Below are positions 29,075 through 38,291 of a stretch of 64,000 nt of DNA, one piece after another. Every line of letters starts with the position of its first letter. Positions within the stretch are counted from its first letter, which is position 1. The notes below the pieces were generated by a model, which was given only the letters and a program-made list of their open reading frames with translations, was not told the origin of the DNA and made no database searches. Where the stretch lies: positions 1-64,000 of the forward strand of contig CAWVSY010000001.1 in NCBI GenBank assembly GCA_963933055.1, in the 5' to 3' direction. A program made the translations under genes and the position numbers. The stretch comes from Oleispira sp963933055 (GTDB lineage: Bacteria; Pseudomonadota; Gammaproteobacteria; Pseudomonadales; Oceanobacteraceae).

Positions 29075-29791
29075 CTAGTCATTCACTAGGCAATTACCCC
29101 ATTCGCAACGCACCAATACATAACTATTATCAGGGCACTGCACATCGTAGACTTCATGCGGCCAATCAGCTTTAATCACTCGAACGTTTGCACCTGGGCA
29201 TCCTGAACGCTTCGCCAACTTTTCTACCACATACAAAGAACGGCCAAATTTACGCTGTTTTTTCATTTCTAACGTAGCGGCTTTTTCTTCTAAGTTTTTA
29301 CCTTCACTTTGCTGACGACGCTGTAAATTAACCAGCGTTGGATAAAATTGGTTATTATCACGCAAGTCATAATCACCATCATTAAACTTGGCAAGCATGT
29401 TCATACACAATTTTTCTTGATTACCACTGCCTGCTAGAATCGATTGCATTTCTGCTTCAGCTTGATTCACAACCTGCGAGGTAATGCCTAAAGCCATATT
29501 CGCACCGGTCACATCACGATCACCAGAAACCATCATAATTTCACGGGTCAAACCGTAATCAGCACCTTCTACAAAGGCACCATTACGACGCCACCAGTTT
29601 TGCTTGGCCTGCCAAGCAACTTGCTTAACCTTGCCACTAATGCCTTCGCAGTGCTCAACCCATAAACGCAATTGAACGTCTGTTTGCAACGCATAATATA
29701 CCGCATCATTAGTAGCAGATTTAGGGGCTGCGGCACAACCAACAAGCATTGATAATGCAAGCGCTGAAAGTAGAATACGAAAACGGGCCAT
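29075..29791 (-). CDS. Predicted lipoprotein of unknown function
   Basis: About 238 residues. The N-terminus MARFRILLSALALSMLVGC is a lipoprotein signal with lipobox LVGC. The mature part is largely helical with conserved-looking Trp (QAKQNWWRRNGAF) and several Cys near the C-terminus (SGCPGANVR, VQCPDNSY, VRCEWGNCLVND), which may form disulfides in the periplasm. The ATG at 29791 has AGGA at 6-nt spacing. An ATG five codons upstream (29806) also has AGGA at the same spacing, so the start is not settled. I do not recognise the family. Confidence 0.72.
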   Translation of the reverse strand: MARFRILLSALALSMLVGCAAAPKSATNDAVYYALQTDVQLRLWVEHCEGISGKVKQVAWQAKQNWWRRNGAFVEGADYGLTREIMMVSGDRDVTGANMALGITSQVVNQAEAEMQSILAGSGNQEKLCMNMLAKFNDGDYDLRDNNQFYPTLVNLQRRQQSEGKNLEEKAATLEMKKQRKFGRSLYVVEKLAKRSGCPGANVRVIKADWPHEVYDVQCPDNSYVLVRCEWGNCLVND

Positions 29792-29832
29792 GAGGGTTCC
29801 TTTCATGAGATTTCCTTTATAAAGGTCAAGTA

Positions 29833-30183
29833 TTAATGGAGTTTTTGTAACCATTCGACGACTGCAATAGCATCAAATGGCCAACATAAGGTAGTTTCTG
29901 TTGCTTCATCGAACAAGACGGGAATTTTCTCCCCATACACATCAAGCCACTGCGGCTGATCGATAATATCTTGCACATAAATATCAATCGTTTGAGTCAA
30001 CATTAACGGCTGAATTTCGGGCTGAGAAAAGGCCTGCCGTAAAACCTGCTCAGCAAGCTCACACAAATGGCATGCCTGAGTAGATAACAATAAAATAGCC
30101 AAAATGGTTACTCGATTAAGCAATATTTTGACGAAGTATAATACGTCTGACCGAAAATACCAAAGTACGAGTACCCAATACAC
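29833..30183 (-). CDS. Glutaredoxin-like protein (DUF836 type)
   Basis: Up to 116 residues with a thioredoxin-like redox site LLLSTQACHLCELAEQVL (C-x-x-C), then a cis-Pro region YGEKIPVLF and the end FDAIAVVEWLQKLH. These are marks of the short glutaredoxin-like DUF836 family. The start is uncertain: the frame opens with GTG at 30183, while conserved sequence begins near ILAILLLST, and the nearby codons there are TTG rather than ATG. The real protein may be about 85-95 residues. It sits between the DUF5610-like gene and the lipoprotein gene, 12 bp after the former. Confidence 0.75.
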   Translation of the reverse strand: MYWVLVLWYFRSDVLYFVKILLNRVTILAILLLSTQACHLCELAEQVLRQAFSQPEIQPLMLTQTIDIYVQDIIDQPQWLDVYGEKIPVLFDEATETTLCWPFDAIAVVEWLQKLH

Positions 30184-30195
30184 TCATGCCAACAT

Positions 30196-31329
30196 CTACG
30201 TCAGCATATTGGCCATCATTTCAGCACGCACATCAACCGCATTTTGTAAGCCTTGATTATAAGCTTGGAATATATCTTTCAAGTGATCATCTGGATACAA
30301 CTGATCAACCAGATCATTGAGTAGCTTTTCTGGGTCTGCAAACGACTTCGCTTGCTCAAGTGCTGACAAATAATTTTCATTATACGCCAACAACCCAGAC
30401 GATAAGCCCTCAAGCTCTGGCGTGGGTAACTTAGGTTGAACCGAGTTATACGCGCGACTAACAGAACTGAACGATTCTTGGCGCAGATTTAAACTCATCG
30501 ATGCCAATTCATTACCATCAAAGCCTAATTGCATTGCCTGCTCTAAAGCTCCACCTAGATCACCACCAAAAAAGCTGCTGCTGAGCTTTTCCACATCTTG
30601 CAATAAATTACTTAATGCTTGCTGTTCGCCTTCGTCTAGATTGCCAATCACATCCATCTGCCAATCTAGGTCCTGTTCAAACCCTGACACAGTGAAAAGC
30701 TGGCTACCTTCTCGGCCTCCCGACGAAAAAGAGGATGACGATTGCATAAAACTTAATGAGATTTTATCACCATCTTTGGTCATTAATTCTAATGACATTG
30801 AATTTTGCTGACTCGCCTGAGTGCTGTAGCGACTAGCATCAGTAAAAGAAGGCCTTTGCGTAGCAATGCTCTGCGTTTGCTCTACGTCTTTGCCTGAAGC
30901 AATTTGCTCCAATCCTGCATCAATTAGACTCCGACCTTGGGCGATTTCGGCTTTGAGATCATCATCCAATAACCCCATGTCTTTTAACTGTTGCTCTGCT
31001 TGCTCGTATCCTTTGGCAATACCTGCTTTCGCGGCTTCTAGGCGCTGCTGTATACGCTCATCGCTTGCGCCTTGGCTTTTCAGTTGATCCAAACCCCGCT
31101 GAACATGATCCAGCATCGTTTTCGCAACATCATCAGCCCCTTTTTTATCAGCAAGCTGCAATCCAGACGATGACGTGCCCGTTGCTTGTCCGACACCTCG
31201 CTTCACATTTTCATTCAAAACATCATTTGGCTTGGCATCACTGCGCGCTCCACCCACCCCATTGGAGTGTGAAGACGTTGAAGAATATTGACCCGATTGG
31301 ACATTGGGAAGGTTTGGATTAAAGTGCAT
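30196..31329 (-). CDS. DUF5610-like protein, probably soluble
   Basis: 377 residues beginning MHFNPNLPNVQSGQYSS and continuing with a Ser/Gly/Asn-rich, low-complexity N-terminus. The central helical part (LDHVQRGLDQLKSQGASDER, then AAKAGIAKGYEQAEQQLKDM and GRSLIDAGLEQIA) resembles DUF5610 proteins, for which no function is known. The C-terminal half is acidic and helical. No signal peptide. The ATG at 31329 has GGGTGA upstream; a GTG at 31338 would add three residues. It may be co-transcribed with the glutaredoxin-like gene that follows. Confidence 0.7.
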   Translation of the reverse strand: MHFNPNLPNVQSGQYSSTSSHSNGVGGARSDAKPNDVLNENVKRGVGQATGTSSSGLQLADKKGADDVAKTMLDHVQRGLDQLKSQGASDERIQQRLEAAKAGIAKGYEQAEQQLKDMGLLDDDLKAEIAQGRSLIDAGLEQIASGKDVEQTQSIATQRPSFTDASRYSTQASQQNSMSLELMTKDGDKISLSFMQSSSSFSSGGREGSQLFTVSGFEQDLDWQMDVIGNLDEGEQQALSNLLQDVEKLSSSFFGGDLGGALEQAMQLGFDGNELASMSLNLRQESFSSVSRAYNSVQPKLPTPELEGLSSGLLAYNENYLSALEQAKSFADPEKLLNDLVDQLYPDDHLKDIFQAYNQGLQNAVDVRAEMMANMLT

Positions 31330-31400
31330 AGCAGTCACCCGATTAAGTTGCGCTATAGGTTATAACGGCCGATTCCTCCAGTGCTTTAATGGTAAAAAGC

Positions 31401-31426
31401 AAAAAAGCTGCAAAAGCAGCTTTTTT
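31401..31426. terminator. Terminator with A6/T6 tracts
   Basis: Perfect inverted repeat AAAAAAGCTGC / GCAGCTTTTTT with an AAAA loop. It follows the stop of the gene at 31453-32016 (minus strand). The DUF5610-like gene starts just beyond it, so the two minus-strand genes are separate units. Confidence 0.85.
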
Positions 31427-31452
31427 ATCAAAATAAACGATTAATTAGGTAA

Positions 31453-32016
31453 TTAATCGTCGCCCAACATGCCTTCTTTTAAATCATCCTGAACAGGATC
31501 GTCTGACAACCAGATGCCAAACAATGCTTTTTTGAACTCTAACCCAGGAACAACGACCTTCACTTCACCGTTACGAATAACGCTTACACCCGTACCAGGT
31601 AGGTACTGCAAATCAAATACATCTTGGTCGGCAACGGCATCACGAAATGCACCAATTAAAGACTCTACTTCTTTTTGAATCGGTGCTAAGTTGCCACCCG
31701 TCGATTTAACAAAACCATCCAATGTCGCTTCGCTCATTTTTTCACCATCAATTAGTGATGACGTGATGTACAAACGAATCGTCATAGCCTCATCAGCAGC
31801 AATAAGTGCTTCTGCGTCTGTGCTTTTTTCATTTAGATACAAAGCACCAACGTACAAATTCAAAAAGAATTTTGAACGGATACCTGCGCCATTAAGCGTC
31901 AAAGACTGGTCTGCAACCTGAATTTTCTCTACAACATTAATGTCATTTATTTCTAAAGCGTGCGTTAAAGGAGAGAAAGCTAAACAAGCCAATAAGCTCA
32001 TGGTGATGCGAAACAT
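31453..32016 (-). CDS. Periplasmic chalcone isomerase-like protein
   Basis: 187 residues with a signal peptide (MFRITMSLLACLAFSPLTHA) and the chalcone-isomerase-like fold seen in bacterial secreted proteins: EKIQVADQSLTLNGAGIRSKFFLNLYVGALYL is the signature, with IRLYITSSLIDGEKMSEAT and GLEFKKALFGIWLSDDPVQDDL near the end. Plant enzymes of this fold isomerise chalcones, but the bacterial branch is of unknown function and may bind fatty acids (inference from the fold). Stand-alone gene with its own terminator. Confidence 0.85.
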   Translation of the reverse strand: MFRITMSLLACLAFSPLTHALEINDINVVEKIQVADQSLTLNGAGIRSKFFLNLYVGALYLNEKSTDAEALIAADEAMTIRLYITSSLIDGEKMSEATLDGFVKSTGGNLAPIQKEVESLIGAFRDAVADQDVFDLQYLPGTGVSVIRNGEVKVVVPGLEFKKALFGIWLSDDPVQDDLKEGMLGDD

Positions 32017-32130
32017 AAGAAATACCTTTTTCTAATTTTTATTGGGTAAGAATGAGCACCTTTTATAGGGCTCACACTCTATAATTGCAAGTATTTTAGG
32101 TCAATTTAGGCCTTTATTCATACTTTATCT

Positions 32131-32164
32131 AATCAGCGGAATTCAGCGGAATTCAGCGCGATTC
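32131..32164. repeat. Three-copy 10-bp tandem repeat over a stop codon
   Basis: Units of ATTCAGCGGA repeat three times (first copy one base off, third ending GCG), covering the last codons and the stop (32143-32145) of the DUF4375-like gene. Slippage here could change the protein's C-terminus. Confidence 0.7.
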
Positions 32165-32610
32165 TTGGCCACATACTTTAATGTGAGTTCAACTAAATTT
32201 TCTCCGGCATCATGAAAACGATCATCACATTCAGCAATTTCATCAACAAGCTCACTGGAAATCTGATCAAAAATTTCAATACGCTCATCTTCATCAACAG
32301 GAATGTCACCATTGGGGAAAAAATTGACCACTTGCAAAACAACATCGTAACTGTTTTTAGCACGTATCAACTCAAGAGCCTCTAACATGTCTGCGGAAAG
32401 AGCACCGGTATCATGGTGAAATAGCTGCGCGAAACCGCCATTTTCCATTTCTCGAGATAGACAATCAATACAATAAACCGCCTTTTCACCCCGAGTTAAG
32501 TTCGGGTACCCCATCTCTGCTTCTCTATCAAAAATTACGTCTGTAATTTGTAAGAATGCATCGGTTTCATCAGCAACTTCTAAAGCTGCCTGAATCTCCA
32601 TGTTCATCAC
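32143..32610 (-). CDS. DUF4375-like acidic protein
   Basis: 155 residues, strongly acidic. Segments TRGEKAVYCIDCLSREMENG and GFAQLFHHDTGALSADMLEAL, followed by FPNGDIPVDEDERIEIF, fit the DUF4375/DMP19-type family, small cytoplasmic proteins of unknown role. The frame begins with two in-frame Met (32610 and two codons later). It stands alone between the chalcone isomerase-like gene and the divergent flavodoxin-like gene. Confidence 0.75.
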   Translation of the reverse strand: MMNMEIQAALEVADETDAFLQITDVIFDREAEMGYPNLTRGEKAVYCIDCLSREMENGGFAQLFHHDTGALSADMLEALELIRAKNSYDVVLQVVNFFPNGDIPVDEDERIEIFDQISSELVDEIAECDDRFHDAGENLVELTLKYVAKNRAEFR

Positions 32611-32770
32611 TGCCCTTCTTTGTTTTTTAGGTTAATCTGACATTACAATTGCTTACAACAGCTAATGTAGCGTACCTGAATTAATTTGACAAAACTTTTA
32701 CCCAATAGAATGTCTGTTCTTTATATAAACAGACAAAAAAGACACCGATTTCATTATACGAGTGAGCATT

Positions 32771-33256
32771 ATGGTCATACAGACAGCATCAACGAATAAA
32801 CAATTAGTTATCATCGCCCACGCACCTTCTGATAATACTCAGCGGATGTTGCATGCCCTTCTAAAAGGAGCACGCCACCCCGACATTTCAGCAGTGGATG
32901 TCCACTACATCGCCCCACTCGATGTTCAACCCGATGATATCAAGTCAGCTCACGCAATTATCATTGGCACAACAGAAAATCTTGGCTACATGGCAGGACT
33001 TATAAAAGACGTTTTCGACCGCTGCTACTATGATTGCCTAGATCATACTCAAGGACTGCCCTTCTGCTTTTATATTCGCGCAGGGCATGACGGTACAGGA
33101 ACACGAAGAGCACTTGAAACGATTACTACCGGCTTACGCTGGAAGCTGGTGCAAGAACCTCTAATCTGTACGGGGGCGTTTCAAGAAGATTTCATTAAGC
33201 AATGTGAAGATTTAGGTATGACCATGGCGGCAAGCTTAGACGCGGGAATTATTTAG
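32771..33256 (+). CDS. Flavodoxin-fold NAD(P)H-dependent oxidoreductase
   Basis: About 161 residues of the flavodoxin family. The phosphate-binding loop is AHAPSDNTQRMLHALLKGA, the second flavin loop GTTENLGYMAGLIKDVFDR, and a third conserved stretch is YIRAGHDGTGTRRALETITTGL. FMN binding is very likely; the electron partner is unknown. I prefer ATG 32771; GTG at 32762 would add three residues. It is divergent from the DUF4375-like gene with 160 bp between. Confidence 0.82.
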   Translation: MVIQTASTNKQLVIIAHAPSDNTQRMLHALLKGARHPDISAVDVHYIAPLDVQPDDIKSAHAIIIGTTENLGYMAGLIKDVFDRCYYDCLDHTQGLPFCFYIRAGHDGTGTRRALETITTGLRWKLVQEPLICTGAFQEDFIKQCEDLGMTMAASLDAGII

Positions 33257-33468
33257 TTACAGAAACTTTCTGTGCTGACAATTATTGTCACATAAGGTCA
33301 TTTTACCTTAACAAGTGTATACCGAACTTTGTTACTTCTAGAGTTTGGATCATTAAATGCACCTGAAAAGCCCATGAATTGGGCATTTCGATATTTTAAT
33401 AAAGTTGGTACGGTTCTTGATATATTCAGATTAGACAGCAATCGTGAATATTATATTAAGGTACGACT

Positions 33469-33696
33469 ATGAGTAAGCAGCGAGACTCAAACGTCATTAA
33501 AGTTGACTTCAGCGCCAAGAGAGTTTTAAAAAAAGAACACGGGACTCAGTGTTTTTCTAGCCTCATAGAAAAGGTGATTGGAATAACAGATGATCACGAT
33601 GAGTGGCCAGAAGACCTAACGCCACGCGAGCGTTCAGAGCAGTTAAGAAAAGATTTGGATTTTTTACGAACAATGAATGAATTTCCAGCGAGATAA
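33469..33696 (+). CDS. Small basic/acidic protein of unknown function
   Basis: 75 residues, MSKQRDSNVIKVDFSAKRVL at the start and DDHDEWPEDLTPRERSEQLR toward the end. The N-terminus (NVIKVDFSAKRV) resembles that of small gammaproteobacterial hypotheticals. No membrane segment or Cys motif. The 212-bp stretch before it (33257-33468) has a short GCCCA/TGGGC hairpin at 33370-33384 and no gene. Likely real from codon use and clean ends, but no role can be given. Confidence 0.6.
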   Translation: MSKQRDSNVIKVDFSAKRVLKKEHGTQCFSSLIEKVIGITDDHDEWPEDLTPRERSEQLRKDLDFLRTMNEFPAR

Positions 33697-33707
33697 CCTA
33701 CCAAGCA

Positions 33708-33734
33708 GGTAGCGAAGCTTTAAGCTCCGCTACC
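33708..33734. repeat. Imperfect hairpin between convergent genes
   Basis: GGTAGCGAAGC / GCTCCGCTACC with one mismatch and a 5-nt loop, between the small protein gene and ygiQ. It is followed on the plus strand by GTCTACAAA, without a T-tract, so it looks more like a REP-type element than a terminator. Compare the hairpins at 60696 and 61230. Confidence 0.5.
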
Positions 33735-33749
33735 GTCTACAAACCGATA

Positions 33750-36035
33750 TTATTTACGTTTCTTAAACGTTGGCTTACCGGATTTTTTAGCACCTTCTTG
33801 CTTCACGCCTGCTTTCTCAGCAACGGACTTCTGCAATTTCTTACCGGGCTTTTTGCCGCTTGGCTTAGCACCTGGCTTACCGGTGGCGCGATTAAGAGCA
33901 CCTTTGCCGCCAGGGCGACCACGATCACTTAACCCTTTTTGTTTCAAGCGTGCGTAACGATGCTCTTCTGGCTCTTCTTTAGGAATCAAAGCCCCCTTAC
34001 CTGAACCAATCATGTCTTCACGACCCATTTCTGTAAGCGCTTCGCGCAGCATCGGCCAACTTTTTGGATCGTGGTAGCGTAAGAAGGCTTTCTGTACACG
34101 ACGAGATTTAAGCTCAGTATGCACAACCATCTTTTTCGACTTATAACTAATGCGCTGCAGTGGGTTGCGACCCGAATGATACATCGCTGTTGCCAAAGAC
34201 ATCGGTGACGGATAAAAGGTTTGAACCTGATCAACACGGTATTTGTTACGCTTAAGCCATAACGCTAAGCCCAACATATCTTTATCTTCACAGCCTGGAT
34301 GCGCTGCAATAAAGTAAGGAATTAGATACTGCTTCTTCCCTGCTTCTTTCGAATATTTTTCAAACATACGTTTAAACTTATCGTAAGTTCCCATACCCGG
34401 CTTCATCATCATATCCAAGGTGTCTTTCTCAGTATGCTCTGGAGCAATCTTCAAATAACCACCTACGTGATGCGTCACTAACTCACGCACGTATTCTGGA
34501 TCTTCTACCGCAAGGTCATAACGTAAACCAGAAGCAATCGCGATGCGTTTAATACCCGGTAAAGCGCGCGCTCGACGATATAAAGACGTTGTCTGCGAGT
34601 GATCCGTCACTAGATTGGTACAAATACTTGGGAATACACACGATAAACGACGACAGCTAGCGTGGATCTTCGGGTCCTTACAGTTCAGGTGATACATATT
34701 GGCCGTTGGCCCACCTAAATCTGAAATTGCCCCCGTAAAACCTGGCGCATGATCACGAATATCTTCAATTTCTTTAAGCACCGATTCTTGGCTACGGCTT
34801 TGAATCACGCGACCTTCGTGTTCGGTAATCGAACAGAAGCTACAACCCCCAAAACAACCACGCATAATATTGACTGAAAAACGAATCATATCATACGCAG
34901 GAATTTTAGCGTCACCGTAAGAAGGATGGGCAATACGTTGATACGGCAAGGCAAATACCGCATCCATTTCTTCGGTTTCAAGAGGTATCGGGGGTGAATT
35001 CACCCAAATCTCTTTATCGCCATGACGCTGAATTAACGCGTGAGCATTTTGCGGGTTACTTTCTAGGTGCAAAATACGCGATGCGTGGGCGTATAAGGCA
35101 GAATCTGCTCGTACTTTTTCAAACGAAGGTAAACGAATAACGGCTTTTGAGTGATCGATATCCAGCTTGCGATGCAGTGGCATAGGCACGATTTTAACCA
35201 CACTCTCGTGCTCTTCCATGCCCTCTTCAGAATCGCCGTCTTTAGTTGCACACGTTTGATTCTTGGTATCCTTCATTTCATAAGGATTTGGAATTTCGTC
35301 TAAGCGCCCCGGCCAGTCAATTCGAGTAGAATCGATCTCTGTCCAACCAGCAGGGGTGGCGTTACGAACAACGGCAGTACCACGAATGTACTGCAACTCT
35401 TTCATGCTTTTGCCCGAAGCAAGCTCATGGCTCACTTCAACAATGGCACGTTCAGCGTTACCGTATAATAAGATATCGGCGCCAGAATCGATCAATACCG
35501 AACGACGAATCTCATCACTCCAATAATCATACTGCGCAATACGGCGCAAACTGGCTTCAATGCCACCAATCATTAACGGCACGTCTTTATACGCTTGCTT
35601 GCATTTTTGGCTATAAACAATGACCGCACGATCAGGTCGTTTGCCCGACACACCATGCGGTGTATAAGCATCATCATTACGAACTTTTAAATCGGCGGTG
35701 TATTTATTAATGAGGGAGTCCATGTTCCCCGCACTAACAGCGAAATACAGATTCGGCTTACCCAGTGCTTTAAATGCATCTAAATCGTTCCAGTCAGGCT
35801 GACAAATAAGCCCAACACGAAATCCTTGGGATTCTAATAAGCGACCCATAATTGCCATACCGAAGCTTGGGTGATCGACATAGGCATCGCCGCACACGAT
35901 AATAATGTCACATGAGTCCCAACCGAGCTCATCCATTTCAGCGCGGGACATTGGTAAAAATGGCGCTGTTCCATAGCACTCGGCCCAATATCTTGGGTAC
36001 GAGAAAAGTTCAGGGGCTTGAGTTACAGTTAACAT
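33750..36035 (-). CDS. ygiQ: YgiQ-family radical SAM protein
   Basis: 761 residues matching the UPF0313/YgiQ family: N-terminal cobalamin-binding-like region (LGWDSCDIIIVCGDAYVDHP), then the radical SAM cluster motif GCFGGCSFCSITEHEGR near residue 391 (C-x3-C-x2-C), GIKRIAIASGLRYDLA, and a Lys/Gly-rich low-complexity tail (about 690-761) that may be disordered or bind RNA. The reaction is unknown. It is a single gene with the CWC gene upstream on the same strand. Confidence 0.94.
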   Translation of the reverse strand: MLTVTQAPELFSYPRYWAECYGTAPFLPMSRAEMDELGWDSCDIIIVCGDAYVDHPSFGMAIMGRLLESQGFRVGLICQPDWNDLDAFKALGKPNLYFAVSAGNMDSLINKYTADLKVRNDDAYTPHGVSGKRPDRAVIVYSQKCKQAYKDVPLMIGGIEASLRRIAQYDYWSDEIRRSVLIDSGADILLYGNAERAIVEVSHELASGKSMKELQYIRGTAVVRNATPAGWTEIDSTRIDWPGRLDEIPNPYEMKDTKNQTCATKDGDSEEGMEEHESVVKIVPMPLHRKLDIDHSKAVIRLPSFEKVRADSALYAHASRILHLESNPQNAHALIQRHGDKEIWVNSPPIPLETEEMDAVFALPYQRIAHPSYGDAKIPAYDMIRFSVNIMRGCFGGCSFCSITEHEGRVIQSRSQESVLKEIEDIRDHAPGFTGAISDLGGPTANMYHLNCKDPKIHASCRRLSCVFPSICTNLVTDHSQTTSLYRRARALPGIKRIAIASGLRYDLAVEDPEYVRELVTHHVGGYLKIAPEHTEKDTLDMMMKPGMGTYDKFKRMFEKYSKEAGKKQYLIPYFIAAHPGCEDKDMLGLALWLKRNKYRVDQVQTFYPSPMSLATAMYHSGRNPLQRISYKSKKMVVHTELKSRRVQKAFLRYHDPKSWPMLREALTEMGREDMIGSGKGALIPKEEPEEHRYARLKQKGLSDRGRPGGKGALNRATGKPGAKPSGKKPGKKLQKSVAEKAGVKQEGAKKSGKPTFKKRK

Positions 36036-36208
36036 TGGGAGCTCACTAAAAGTGCGGGCTTAAATACACGTATTTTCATACCGATATTTAAGCGGGGTAA
36101 ATCTGAGTAATTTGATCAGGTATTATCTATAGGTGCATTTTCGCAAAAATCACTGCAATGAGCAAAATTACTTTCACTTTATTCATGTTGAAAATGAATT
36201 TTTTGCAG

Positions 36209-36475
36209 CTAGTTGGATGAAAGTTGAGATGCCGCAACCTCTCTTTGTATCTCTAATAGACAATTACGACATAAACAGCCGGTCTCTTTTGGGCTAAAAC
36301 CCTGAGCTTTAAGGTAAGAAAAGTCATCTGAGCCAAGAGTTACCCCCCAACATTGGCAATGTTGAATATCAGCCGCATTGCAAATAAACTCCGCCAAGCA
36401 GCGTGGGCATGTCGTTGCAGAGACTTTTAATACCGTTTCCTGTTTTTTATCTGTGTCTTTTTTGGAGTCGACCAT
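36209..36475 (-). CDS. Cysteine-rich CWC-family protein
   Basis: 88 residues with the Cys pattern TTCPRCLAEFICN, HCQCWGVTL and GCLCRNCLLEI, the signature of the small CWC family, presumably zinc-binding. Function unknown. The N-terminus is charged (MVDSKKDTDKKQETVL). It is divergent from the ybiT gene with 102 bp between. Confidence 0.85.
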   Translation of the reverse strand: MVDSKKDTDKKQETVLKVSATTCPRCLAEFICNAADIQHCQCWGVTLGSDDFSYLKAQGFSPKETGCLCRNCLLEIQREVAASQLSSN

Positions 36476-36577
36476 TTAAGTACTCTTGCAAACGCTGTAT
36501 AATTTGCCCTCAATTTTATAGGTCGTTGGCTTTTAGAGCCAGCGCTTAAGCCACATAAGTTTTTCAAGGGTCATCCA

Positions 36578-38170
36578 TTGATTTCAACCGCTAATATCAC
36601 CATGCAATTCGGCGCTAAGCCATTGTTTGAAAACATCTCTGTAAAATTCGGAGATGGCAACCGCTATGGCCTAATCGGAGCCAATGGTTGCGGTAAATCT
36701 ACTTTCATGAAAATTCTTGATGGTAGCCTTGAGCCTTCTGCAGGTAACGTGTCTATTTCTCCAAACGAGCGTTTGGGTAAATTACACCAAGACCAGTTCG
36801 CTTTCGAAGAGCAAATCGTTATCGATACGGTCATGATGGGCAATAAAGAGCTTTGGGCTATCAAGGAAGAGCGTGATGCAATTTACGCAAACCTTGAAGC
36901 GACTGAAGACGAATACATGCACGCGGCTGAACTAGAAAGTCAGTTTGCCGACATGGATGGCTATACCGCCGAATCTCGTGCTGGCGAATTATTGCTAGGC
37001 GCAGGTATCGACTCAGAATTGCATACGGGCTTAATGTCGGGCGTTGCACCAGGCTTAAAAGTACGTGTTCTTTTAGCACAAGCGCTTTTCTCGAATCCAG
37101 ATATTTTGCTACTTGATGAGCCAACCAACAACTTGGACATCAATACCATTCGCTGGTTAGAAAGCCTGCTAGATGAAATGAAATGCACCATGGTTATCAT
37201 CTCGCACGATCGCCACTTCTTGAACTCGGTATGTACGCACATGGCCGATATCGATTATGGTGATATTAAGATTTTCCCAGGCAACTATGACGACTACATG
37301 ATTGCGTCTACGCAAGCACGTGAACGTCAGCAAGCGGATAACGCGAAGAAAAAATCTCAGATTGCTGAACTGCAACAGTTCGTTAGCCGTTTCTCGGCTA
37401 ACGCCTCTAAAGCAAAACAAGCCACCTCTCGCCAGAAGCAGCTTGATAAGATTCAGATTGAAAAAATTCAGCCGTCTAGCCGCCAAAACCCGTTCATGCG
37501 TTTTGAGTTTGAAAAGAAACTTCACCGCACAGCGGTTGAGATTGAAAACCTAGGTCACGCTTATGAAGGCGAAGACATGTTATTCAAAAACTCAAATCTT
37601 ATGATCCCTGCTGGCGAAAAAGTTGCCATCATTGGTGCTAACGGCGCGGGTAAAACGACATTCATGAAATGCTTGATCGGTGAAGTTGCACCTAAAGAAG
37701 GCATGATTAAGTGGTCTGAAAATGCCTCTTTAGGCTACTACGCCCAGGATCATGAATACGAATTCCCAGCCGATATGCCAATGTTCGATTGGATGTCTCA
37801 ATTCCGCACACCTGAACATGACGATCAGGAAGTTCGCGGTACGCTAGGGCGTTTATTATTTAACCAAGACGATATCAAGAAAAACGTTAAGGTTTGCTCT
37901 GGTGGTGAGAAAGGTCGTTTATTATTTGGTAAGTTGATGATGCAAAATCACAACGTACTCTTATTAGATGAGCCGACTAACCACATGGACATGGAATCGA
38001 TTGAATCGATCAACATGGCACTTGAAATGTTCGAAGGGACGTTGATCTTCGTATCTCACGACCGTGAATTCGTAAGTTCTTTGGCGACTCGCATTATCGA
38101 GATTAAGGATCATGAGATCGTCGATTTCCACGGTACTTATGACGAATATCTACGTTCGCAAGGCATCTAA
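36578..38170 (+). CDS. ybiT: ABC-F ATPase YbiT
   Basis: 530 residues with two ABC cassettes and no membrane domain. Walker A motifs are GANGCGKST and GANGAGKTT, Walker B segments LLLDEPTNNLD and LLLDEPTNHMD, and the second signature is CSGGEKGR; the first is degenerate (GVAPGLKVRV), as in E. coli YbiT. The linker (AKKKSQIAELQQFVSRFSA) follows that subfamily closely. ABC-F proteins act on the ribosome. The start is a TTG at 36578, supported by AAGGG upstream and by alignment to the known N-terminus (MISTANITMQFG); no ATG lies before the conserved sequence. Confidence 0.96.
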   Translation: MISTANITMQFGAKPLFENISVKFGDGNRYGLIGANGCGKSTFMKILDGSLEPSAGNVSISPNERLGKLHQDQFAFEEQIVIDTVMMGNKELWAIKEERDAIYANLEATEDEYMHAAELESQFADMDGYTAESRAGELLLGAGIDSELHTGLMSGVAPGLKVRVLLAQALFSNPDILLLDEPTNNLDINTIRWLESLLDEMKCTMVIISHDRHFLNSVCTHMADIDYGDIKIFPGNYDDYMIASTQARERQQADNAKKKSQIAELQQFVSRFSANASKAKQATSRQKQLDKIQIEKIQPSSRQNPFMRFEFEKKLHRTAVEIENLGHAYEGEDMLFKNSNLMIPAGEKVAIIGANGAGKTTFMKCLIGEVAPKEGMIKWSENASLGYYAQDHEYEFPADMPMFDWMSQFRTPEHDDQEVRGTLGRLLFNQDDIKKNVKVCSGGEKGRLLFGKLMMQNHNVLLLDEPTNHMDMESIESINMALEMFEGTLIFVSHDREFVSSLATRIIEIKDHEIVDFHGTYDEYLRSQGI

Positions 38171-38178
38171 TACTGCAA

Positions 38179-38203
38179 GGTCACTCATGTTATATGAGTG
38201 ACC
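38179..38203. terminator. Hairpin just after ybiT
   Basis: Perfect 10-bp inverted repeat GGTCACTCAT / ATGAGTGACC with a 5-nt loop, eight bases after the ybiT stop. Only a weak T-rich tail follows (GTCTTGCTT), so it may be an attenuator or a first part of a tandem terminator. Confidence 0.55.
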
Positions 38204-38223
38204 GTCTTGCTTGCTTAGCATTC

Positions 38224-38268
38224 AAAAAATAGCACGACTTAATGTCATTAAGTCAGTGCTATTTTTTT
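38224..38268. terminator. Strong bidirectional terminator
   Basis: AAAAAATAGCAC, ACTTAATG / CATTAAGT, GTGCTATTTTTTT: a long, nearly perfect hairpin with A- and T-tracts at the ends, placed between the convergent ybiT and glycosyltransferase genes. Confidence 0.85.
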
Positions 38269-38291
38269 GCTTAAAATTTAGAATTTAAGGT

